From assembly GCA_964017185.1 (NCBI GenBank), contig OZ024871.1:10904214-10968213 (forward strand): a stretch of 64,000 nucleotides of DNA. The letters are read 5' to 3'. The DNA is from Rugalucina vietnamica (lineage: Eukaryota; Mollusca; Bivalvia; Lucinida; Lucinidae). The position numbers and the translations under genes are program-made. Below are positions 55,881-64,000 of this stretch, in pieces (within the stretch, counting starts at the first letter, position 1; the number at the start of each line of letters is the position of its first letter). The notes beneath the pieces were generated by a model. It did not search any database. It was not told the DNA's origin and saw only the letters and a list, made by a program, of their open reading frames with translations.

Positions 55881-56055
55881 CTTAAATGAGTTAATTCTTA
55901 TACACAGGCTGATATTGGCGTCAATGACCAAGTTATATTCAACTCTTTTGTTGTTTTCTACACCAGTCTCAAAGAGGCACACAGCACTCAGCGTTGTCTT
56001 TTTCCTACAAATTTCCGGACATTCAGTGCCAGGATAAATATACAGACCCACCTGT
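55842..56055 (-). CDS. Candidate exon of an unidentified minus-strand gene
   Basis: After a good acceptor (CAATACTATTACAG) an open frame reads VGLYIYPGTECPEICRKK, LSAVCLFETGVENN and YNLVIDANISLC. The sequence is cysteine-containing and looks protein-coding. The frame then runs into a family E repeat, which supplies a tail (VPFKGHRQTE) and stop. No clear donor before the repeat. Lies in the netrin upstream interval on the same strand. Could be the last exon of a nested gene or a relic. Not recognised. Confidence 0.35.
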
Positions 56056-56135
56056 AATAGTATTGAAATAATTGCTTTCTACAGACGGAGGTGATCATAG
56101 CTTCCAGACAAGGTCTTCAGGTGTGAATTATTTTG

Positions 56136-57393
56136 TTTAAGAAATAGATCAGCTCTAGCAGTGAATTGTTGAGTAATAATTCACTGTTTGGAGGTCAGTT
56201 GTAAAGAAGATCAAATCACGAGCGCGTAGCGCGAGTGATTTATCTTCTTACAACTGACCGACAAACAGTGAATTATTACTCAACAATTCACGCACTTGAG
56301 CTGATCTATTTCGATTCTAACACAAAATAAACGGAATAGATGTTGCTGAAACCGTCGATATCGTTCAGCTTTCCGCCATTGCATTGCAGATATCCCGCCA
56401 AATATTTGACTGTAATGCTGGTATTTACACACATTTATTACGTTTGTTGTGCGCTAAAACTACGTTTCACCGTCTAACGCTGCTTTGTGGGATAGCTGAC
56501 GTCACAAATGCCGCAAGGTAACGTCACGCTTATTCGCCCAGTGAAATTGTTGCACAATATAACACGATTTTTTACCATTGGCTATATAGGCGAGGTGTGT
56601 TAGAATTATCGTCTACTTACGTTCTTCTACCTTTCTGAGTACATCGCCTTAACAGTTCTATAATTTCGGCCCATAGCCATATAAAAATATAGGGTTCCAC
56701 GGCTATTAATTTATAAATTTTATACGAAATAATTTTGGTACATATTGGGCTGTCAATAAATTCTATTTAAGAAATAGATCAGCTCTAGCAGTGAATTGTT
56801 GAGTAATAATTCACTGTTTGGAGGTCAGTTGTAAAGAAGATCAAATCACGAGCGCGTAGCGCGAGTGATTTATCTTCTTACAACTGACCGACAAACAGTG
56901 AATTATTACTCAACAATTCACGCACTTGAGCTGATCTATTTCGATTCTAACACACAATAAACAGAATAAATGTTGCTGAAACCGTCGATATCGTTCAGCT
57001 TTCCGCCATTGCATTGCAGATATCCCGCCAAATATTTGACTGTAATGCTGGTATTTACACACACTTATTACGTTTGTTGTGCGCTAAAACGACGTTTCAC
57101 CGTCTAACGCTGCTTTGTGGGATAGCTGACGTCACAAATGCCGCAAAGTAACGTCACGCTTATTCGCCCAGTGAAATTGTTGCACAATATAACACGTTTT
57201 TTTACCATTGGCTATATAGGCGAGGTGTGTTAGAATGTGCGCTAAAACGACGTTTCACCGTCTAACGCTGCTTTGTGGGATAGCTGACGTCACAAATGCC
57301 GCAAAGTAACGTCACGCTTATTCGCCCAGTGAACTTGTTGTACAATATAACACGTTTTTTACCATTGGCTATATAGGCGAGGTGTGTTAGAAT
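56136..57393. repeat. Duplicated fold-back plus MITE unit, with a third partial copy
   Basis: 56136-56607 is repeated at 56766-57236 (offset 630). Each unit is a ~175-bp fold-back (GATCAGCTCTAGCAGTGAAT arms, centre ACGAGCGCGTAGCGCGAGT) joined to a ~290-bp segment bounded by ATTCTAACACA and TGTGTTAGAAT. A third, 157-bp copy of the right end (57237-57393) follows in direct tandem, offset 158. TGACGTCA-like and ACGTCAC words occur inside. No ORF. Confidence 0.88.
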
Positions 57394-57511
57394 TTATAAT
57401 ATTTGCCGACTCAAAGAAACAACATTGTTTTATGTTATTATATGCACTTTCTTGGTTTTAAGTTTAAACTTGCCTTTCTGCGAAGCACAAATTAGATTTT
57501 TGCGAAGTATT

Positions 57512-57600
57512 TAGGTACTATAAAAGTTCAGAAACCTCTCCCGACTTGACTGGGAAACTATCGTAGGTACTATAAAAGTTCAGAAACCTCTCCCAACTTG
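57512..57600. repeat. Short tandem duplication, 52-bp period
   Basis: TAGGTACTATAAAAGTTCAG at 57512 and again at 57564, followed in both by AAACCTCTCCC(G/A)ACTTGACTG. Two copies only. Confidence 0.85.
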
Positions 57601-57893
57601 ACTGTGTACAATCTGGCCTGCTACAATGTGTATTTAGACTCGACTTGTAACACACGAGAGTAGAAAGCATCTGAGCAAACCAGACTGTGCGCCTCACTTT
57701 TTTCTGAATTGATGTGAAACGCGCAGATTTTGTGTTGATAAAGCTCATATTGCATGCTGTAAATTTTAAAATAACAATGAATCCATGAATTATTTATCGC
57801 ATCGAAGAGAGTCACCTTTATCAAGCAGGGACAATGTATACCATTAAAATTCTTTTCTGAAACCGCTAACCACACTTTTAAGAGGAAAATGAT

Positions 57894-58130
57894 ATGAACC
57901 CCATCATGAAAAAACCAACATTTTGCATATGCGAAAACAAATGCGCAGGTCAGATTCGCAGTGACTGCGAAGCTCATCGGCAACTTTGTTTTCGCTACAT
58001 GGATAGTATAATTCCTCTATTTTCTAAATACAAAATTTCAAGCTTCTAGTCATCTTCTTTGACTGTACAGACAGGTTTGTGAGCAACCCGTTCGGAAGCC
58101 ACATTGTAGGTCATCGCATGTGACGGCTCA
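57894..58130. mobile_element. MITE family C, diverged
   Basis: TGAACCCCATCATGAAAAAA to TCGCATGTGACGGCTCA. Core CAGATTCGCAGTGACTGCGA is imperfect. The oldest-looking copy in the window. Confidence 0.75.
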
Positions 58131-58470
58131 TATCTCAAAGAATAACATCAACGTATAAAATATCTAAGATGAGCTGCCAAAACGTTTTCGGGAGTGCATA
58201 AAACGCGATAAAACTGTCACACGGGTAGATATTAAGTCTACTCAAACGAAATAAGCAATCAACAAACCACCTGAAAGTAAGATTTTTTTTCGAATATTAC
58301 GCGACAAAGAATATCAAGCTGGTTCAGCGACGGTGTAACGGGTGAATGTAAGACAATAAAACCAAGCTATGCATGCTTGAACATCTTGTAACCCACAGCT
58401 GGTTCAGAATTTTAGAATTCAGTGAGCTGATAAGCAGTTCAAGAGATATTGCTGATATGGAAATCATCAC

Positions 58471-58586
58471 CTGGTATATGGAGAAATCGACACGACGGGT
58501 GTGAATGAACCTCTGAATGTTTAGAGTGGCCATGTCCAACACTGAGTGTACATACAAACCGTTGTCATCCACAAAAGAATGCTTGC
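58471..58586 (-). CDS. Candidate exon of an unidentified minus-strand gene
   Basis: 116 bp between acceptor TTATTTTACAG (ends 58587) and donor TACCAG/GTGATG. The single open phase reads KHSFVDDNGLYVHSVLDMAT and FIHTRRVDFSIYQ. Protein-like, no domain recognised. Phase needs one base from the previous exon and ends in phase 0, compatible with the candidate exon starting at 56055. Confidence 0.35.
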
Positions 58587-58813
58587 CTGTAAAATAATAA
58601 TGTTGATGTCCTTGAAATTATAGCGGATATTGAAATATTCACAGTAATGGGGGTCTTCAGTGACTTCCAGGAAACTCAGCCGAGCACGTATATAATGCAA
58701 TTATACTGCAGTTCAGCAAATATAAACTAAATTTTCATATAGATCTAGAACACAACAAAACACAAAGTAACAAGGATCTGTGTCATTCACTTCCTTTCTT
58801 ACATCGTACCCTA

Positions 58814-59115
58814 TTATCCCACTCGAGTATGGGACGTCATGCGTCGACGCAGCTTCCGCATAATATGTCTGATACATTCATTAACTGGGGTTGAAATCAA
58901 CACTGTCAACCTGTCACTCACTCTATGGCGACTAGCAATGACAGTGCAATCACGTGAAAACTCCCGCGATTTATACAATGGGAGCCCTCGGTGCTGAATA
59001 ATTCTGCCAATTACATACTCATTGAGACGGATGGTTACACGTTTTCTTCTGTCATCGATGTCAAAACCTCTCAACCTGTTTCCTGCTAGGCTTTTCATAA
59101 ACTTATGTATAAAAG
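58814..59115 (-). CDS. Candidate exon of an unidentified minus-strand gene
   Basis: After acceptor TTTCATACCAG (ends 59116) the open phase reads SLAGNRLRGFDIDDRRKRVT, NEYVIGRIIQHRGLP and FSRDCTVIASRHR. A strong donor, AGA/GTGAGT, lies at 58921, which would give an exon of 194 bp (59115-58922). Otherwise the frame runs to a stop at 58814. Phase matches the end of the candidate exon at 60249. Function unknown. Confidence 0.35.
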
Positions 59116-59270
59116 CTGGTATGAAAACTTATGAGATACATGACACCAAAGTTTTGGTGAAATTTGATTGATAAAACATTAACATACAGAAAACACCCGA
59201 TATAGAAGTTATAAAACCACAGAAATAGTTTAAAATATGTTGCAGTCCCGCCCATTCATTGTAGAAAGTC

Positions 59271-59470
59271 CATCAGGAAAACATGTCTATGAAAAGTGTA
59301 CCCCTCTAACCCCAATTTATAGTAAAACTGGGGTTTGCAGGGGTATACCTATTTTTTTTTTTTTTTTTTATTTTTGCTTCAAAATATAGATTGTGGGTAC
59401 TCGTTAACGTGTACCGACAATCAATGTTTTGAGCAAAAACAAGAAAAATATATCAGTTTTTAGAACTTTA
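59271..59470 (+). repeat. Family A repeat
   Basis: CATCAGGAAAACATGTCTAT, ACCCCAATTTATAGTAAAAC, AAAATATAGATTGTGGGTAC and GACAATCAATGTTTTGAG. T-run of 18 at 59352-59369. Its tail is cut by the element starting at 59480. Confidence 0.75.
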
Positions 59471-59479
59471 AAAAAACTA

Positions 59480-60046
59480 CTGTCTGCACACCATCTTTCA
59501 GAAACTGAATTTTTCAAAATCTCACTTTTCTGAAACACCACAAGAAAAATATGACTATGTCATTGTTTTGCAACCCAAAAGTCCTAAAAAGTGCCGCAAA
59601 AAATTTGAAAATCGGTTCACGAATGAAATAATTATGCCCAAAAATTATTTTGAATAGGCCTTTTGCATGTGCAAGGGAGGTAATCCAAACGCCTTTTAAA
59701 TGAAAATCAAGCAAATCTGTGGAATAATTTTAAGCGTTTGGCATTCAGCTATCCATACAATAGAATTTTGTATTGGTTTGGTGCATTTTTAATGAAAAAT
59801 AACCAATTTAGATTTTTCCCAGGAAAATAATTACTTCCCTTGCTGACATTTTTACAATGGAAAAAGCCTTATTCAAAACTATTTTCTGGCATAAAATTTT
59901 TATTTGTTAACCGATTTTCAAAATTTTTATGGCACTTTTAAAGACTTTTGGAATGCAAAATGGTGATGTGGCAATATTTTTCTTGAGGTCTTTCAGAAAA
60001 GTGAGATTTTGAAAAATGCAGTTTCTGGAAGATGCTGTGCAGACAG
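59480..60046. mobile_element. TA-flanked fold-back MITE, 567 bp
   Basis: CTGTCTGCACACCATCTTTC and (inverted) CTGTCTGCACAGCATCTTCC start ~200-bp inverted arms that stay alignable almost to the centre. TA lies outside both ends (59478-59479 and 60047-60048). Fits a Tc1/mariner-type MITE. Minus-strand frames over it are shadows of the arms. Confidence 0.82.
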
Positions 60047-60248
60047 TAGATGTATTTTGCATCTGGGAACGTTTTCGTAACGGAAGACTCATAAGGACAA
60101 GTCATGCGTAGACACCAAAAAGAAAAGACAATGAACAAACGGCGTGGTGAACAGTAAAACCATGCAGGTGCCAAACTTTACATTATTAAGACCTACAGGT
60201 ACATCTTAATCTAAAAAGAGCATGGTTGAAATGACAAGTTTTGCTTAC

Positions 60249-60344
60249 ACTCAGTAATAACGACTTCTACCAGCATAATATTATGTAACGTAAATTTACC
60301 AGACTGCATGTTGTTTAATTCATATGAGATGTTGACATTTTGTG
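60249..60344 (-). CDS. Candidate exon of an unidentified minus-strand gene
   Basis: 96 bp between acceptor TTATTGTTGACAG (ends 60345) and donor GAGT/GTAAGC. Open phase: QNVNISYELNNMQSGKFTL, then IMLVEVVITE. It enters and leaves in phase 1, joining in frame to the candidate exon at 59115. The preceding run (FDFVYFLLLLTAQ) is intron. Not recognised. Confidence 0.35.
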
Positions 60345-60399
60345 CTGTCAACAATAACAAAAAATAAACAAAGTCAAAATCTATAAGATTCCCAGGCAC

Positions 60400-61628
60400 T
60401 TTTCATTGCAATAAAAACACGTCCGTTTTCAGTGGCCGTAAGAAAAGGGGCATGTACAATAACTACAAAGTTTGAAATTCAACGACAAAAAGGCGGTTCG
60501 ATATGATAAGGTTATACTCTAAATAGATGCATAAGACCAGCACACGTGTCCACAGTCATTTACTTTCAAATTAATAGTTATTTACATACACACTATTCTA
60601 TTTACTCTTGTCTATCGCCCAACAATGCTCCAAAAATTACTCTTCAGCTGCAAAACTTCAATATTAACATTGCAAGCAAATAAGAATTGTGCAACCAAAA
60701 CCGCCGCTGCTTAAGTTAGACGTGATTGCGGTTTATTTCGCAACATTTGGCCACCTCAGCGCGTAAATCTTTAAGTAAATTTGATTCAACGAAAATATTG
60801 TCCCTGTATTCATTTTTGACCACTTGAAATTTTCAAAATACTTCGTTGTTGGGACATAATCTGAATCATCGTAGAATTATTCTTTATTGATAATGAAAGG
60901 GTCATACCTTTCGAAAACCAACACAAGAGCAAACTGTATGCTGCGAATACTAAAATCAGACTACATATTGAATGTGTCGGCGAATGTCCATTTTAAGAAT
61001 GAGCATATGCTTTATAGAAAGCGGGCAATGAACTCTATTATCTAAGTACTCTCTGGGCAGGTCCTTTGGTTGGTTTAGGCACAGTGTGACTTATTTGTTA
61101 CAAACAATTTATAAGTATGTTGTCAGAGCCTCGTTCTAAAAAGTACGATTGTCTCTGCGGACGAAAGACTGGCTCTGCAACAGGAGCTCCCTATGGCATG
61201 GGCTACTTGAATGTCCGAAAACACCGTTTTAGACTTCAAATTTGATTTCCAACAACATAATTTGTCATCAGTGCAAACGAAATATTATCATTTGAACGCG
61301 CTCAGCAATGAAGAATTTCTCGTGACGTGGCTCATTGTGTTTGAGATTTCAAGAGGGATTTTTGCTATGAATAATTGTATTGAGGTGCAACACCTTATAA
61401 ATCATTAGTTTGCCTTTCCGATATTGACACTATATGTTTGGCAAACACTTTAGTTTTCTCGAGTAGTTTCGTTATGTTTGCTCTTGCTTCTTGATACAAA
61501 TAAACCTTTAAGATTGGCTATTGGGTTACCTATTATATGATACTCTCTTTCATTCAAAGGGATGGCATAATTTGATTCAACACTTTTAGGCCTCACACAA
61601 TCGTCGACTTTCAGCGGATTTGCGAGCT
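60400..61628. other. Gene-free region
   Basis: No repeat partner, splice-flanked exon or RNA gene recognised. The plus-strand frame at 61211-61408 (65 codons) has no domain. Confidence 0.35.
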
Positions 61629-61634
61629 TTTTCT

Positions 61635-61703
<69 letters not shown>
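61629..61703. repeat. (TTTC)n microsatellite
   Basis: About 18 tetranucleotide units with one interruption (TCTCTTTC). Produces artefactual minus-strand frames of lysine/glutamate/arginine repeats, which are not genes. Confidence 0.95.
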
Positions 61704-63953
61704 CGAACACATATTGTTGTAGTATGAAGGCTAAAATATGCCACATTTACTTTCCATGTTCTGCAGATTCTCTTGAAGTCGTTACCGATAAGACTTTCAT
61801 GCTGTGACAATGATATCTTAAACAGAGCTCCAATCCGCTGAAACATTCTTGCTCCGAAGTTCAAAGGAATTAAAATGTGCAAAATAGTTGCCATTCCTCT
61901 GCAAAATCACAGTTTATCGACAGGTGTTAAATGTAAATTTAATGCTTTGCTTGGCCAAACGTAGAATTTTCAATTATAGATAAGTAATGTGTACGTTGTG
62001 TAGAAAATTCAGACTTTGCTTGGATAACCAGAAAAATGCAGGCTAGGCCTTTAAATCTTCCGTCAATGACAATTTAATTTCCTTTAATCTCGGGTCTTAT
62101 TTTGCTCAAATTAAGATGCGTGCTGTCACTGGATGAGTCTCACTAGTATACGAACCTAGTCGCGAAACAAAATGTCTTCGGTGGAGTTGCCAAAAGTTAG
62201 GATACAAACATGGCTACACAGCAGCCTCAGAGATTCGTCTCCCAAGTGGTAGCTGGGAGACAGATTTTAAGAACACAGACTGATTTCAAAACTCTTCCCA
62301 CTACTTGCACATACTCTAGCACGTCTATTCTCTTGACAGCCTTGATTTTGTCTCGCATAAGCATGTCAGCCCTACCTCCTTTGATCTCAGTGCCTAGCCT
62401 TCGAAGTAGACATTTTGCGTTTTACCTCACAGCGTCCCAATTTTCAATAATTGTGTACATTGAAATTCAATTCCCTAAATTCTAGGTTTCCCTAAAATGG
62501 AAGGGGCGGTATGTAATTATTCTCCTATAAAGTCTGCATCAATCACCGGCTACAAGGTGATTTTGTTGGGCATAAAAAGAGATAGACAGGGCTTGCAGTT
62601 ATTTCAAATTGTTGTCGCGAAAGCAAAATGATTCGGTTTGACGCAAATTCTTAAAAAACGTTGCTGAACTATTTCGTCATTTACACATGGGTGGGTGCAT
62701 CGACAAAGCAAGCTTCACCGCCTTGGACCGGTGAGAGGTACGTGTATTCCCAAATTATACGAAATATGCCGAACGAATCTGTCAGAAACATTTCTATTCC
62801 GCCTTAAGAAATCACATAGTGCAACATTTTCTGTGAAAATGTAACATTTACTGTTCAATTTACACCCAATTTAGACGTAAATTGTCAATTTTCTAGTTCA
62901 GTGAGTGACTTTGTCGACATCATTATACGGATAATAGAGCGAGTATAGAGTGGAATCAATTTGGTCTACAGAATGATTAACTATTTGCGAATAAAAATGA
63001 AAGTCGAATTGAATTGTTCATGCTTTTAAGTTCGAAGTACAAGATCCCTCACAAAAAGGTTAAGTCACTCCAAAAGATCTTTTTGACATGAACTTAATGT
63101 TGACCTCAATGCAAGCCAATTTTCGCAAAGCTTGAGGGACATATCTTGAGGGACACGTTTGCTCGTCTTTCGGATTCTTATGTCTGAAAGCATGTTTGGG
63201 TCACACTCTTTTTAATTTGAATGATGAAATGCACTGGCTGTCCTTTTTTAATATTCATATGACAGGTCAATCACAATGTTACTGGTGTAGTTTTCTTCCA
63301 TATTTAGATGAAAAACAATGTTTGTGCTTTTTATCAGACAAGTTGAACTAACTCCTTCATATAAGATTAGATTGTATAGAGTGTGAAATACTTGGATTAG
63401 AGGGATTTTGAGAGGACATATTGGATTGTAACTGTCAAATTTACCAAACTTTGAGATAAAGTTTGTTTGATAAGGCACGAATATAAATTATCTTCACGAA
63501 CCCTTGTCAATAAATTGTTGCAAGTAAGAAATCCAAAGTAAATGCAATATAACATGGGCGATATGAAAACGGTTTGGATTCTCGGAGGAACCAGAGTATA
63601 CTGTTCCACAACCATACCAAAACATGCGAAGGCCATTCTTTAACAACCACCGCTTTAAAATTCGACACTATTTTCGTCCATTTGTTGAAAATGATATTTC
63701 ATTAAATTAAAGTACAATTCATTCAACTGTTCTGGTGGGTGTTCAATAGAACATGTAGAATGTTTGCTATGAAAATCCAATGAATGAACGGCAGTTTTGT
63801 AACGTGTGAGTTTCCATTTCCGAACAAATAATTCGTTACGGTTGCAAACTAATAGGACAATTGACTCGCATACTTGACCAAATGTCATGTTTCTGAAGAA
63901 TGTCTACAGTGCTACTTGAATAGAACAAGAGTGTCAATTTAAGCTTCAACAAA
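61704..63953. other. Gene-free right flank
   Basis: Frames at 62210-62485 (+), 63397-63636 (-) and 63655-63888 (-) are open but show no domain, and composition is not decisive. The last is preceded by a weak acceptor (ATTCTTCAG) and is the best of the three. No netrin N-terminal exon recognised. Confidence 0.3.
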
Positions 63954-64000
63954 TGAGCCGCCTCGTCGGAAAACCAACAATGTGGTTTCCGAACAGGTCC
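63954..64000. mobile_element. MITE family C, start of a copy cut by the window end
   Basis: TGAGCCGCCTCGTCGGAAAA followed by CCAACAATGTGGTTTCCGAA matches the inverse of the family's right terminus, so this copy is inverted relative to the others. Confidence 0.85.

Noticed and set aside
61450..61894. Minus-strand frames rich in KERKKERKKE repeats
   Set aside because: Produced by the (TTTC)n microsatellite.
63655..63888. 77-codon minus-strand frame MTFGQVCESIVLL
   Set aside because: Looks moderately protein-like and follows a weak acceptor, but there is no second line of evidence. Mentioned in the gap description only.

Overview
Eukaryotic nuclear DNA, almost certainly from a bivalve mollusc and probably a heterodont clam. 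The evidence is spliced genes with GT-AG introns, an AT-rich background, very dense MITE, SINE and LINE content, and repeat types I associate with clam genomes. The species call is inference.

Only three host or host-like coding units can be supported. (1) A minus-strand C2H2 zinc-finger protein at 5775-7126: last exon, seven fingers, with an upstream AT-hook. Its C-terminal tail and stop codon come from a tRNA-derived SINE. (2) The 3' half of a netrin gene on the minus strand, in five exons between 53996 and 48215: two laminin-EGF domains, a linker and the NTR domain. Every intron seen carries at least one MITE or fold-back. The netrin N-terminus is not in the window. (3) A set of unidentified minus-strand candidate exons at 56.1-60.3 kb.

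The rest is a layered set of mobile elements. 0-5.1 kb: tandem and dispersed repeats. 7.6-12.7 kb: MITEs and a mariner-like element. 12.9-15.8 kb: two L2/CR1-like LINE copies, tail to tail. 15.8-21.9 kb: a two-gene DNA transposon of ISL2EU type, with a THAP-DDE transposase (frameshifted) convergent with an apparently intact SAP-SWIM-YqaJ nuclease gene. 22.0-23.9 kb: a MULE-like element with a 9-bp target duplication and terminal repeats built of 34-bp palindromic units. 24.4-25.2 kb: a zinc-knuckle ORF1 remnant. 26.4-32.2 kb: a near full-length LINE (signal-peptide-like start, 2A-like motif, PHD finger, endonuclease, RT) split inside its PHD finger by a second LINE. 32.6-36.5 kb: an old LINE interrupted by a 2.73-kb element with ~0.5-kb inverted termini and a 5-bp target duplication, itself containing another inverted-repeat element. 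36.6-37.5 kb: a TTAA-flanked element. 39-44 kb: AT-rich, gene-free. 44-64 kb: the netrin locus with MITEs, fold-backs and local duplications.

The most interesting items are the ISL2EU-type transposon with its spliced SAP exon, the 5-bp-TSD CAC-terminated element with a readable empty site, the palindromic MULE-like element, and the SINE-derived C-terminus of the zinc-finger protein. All calls are from reading the sequence; no database search was possible.
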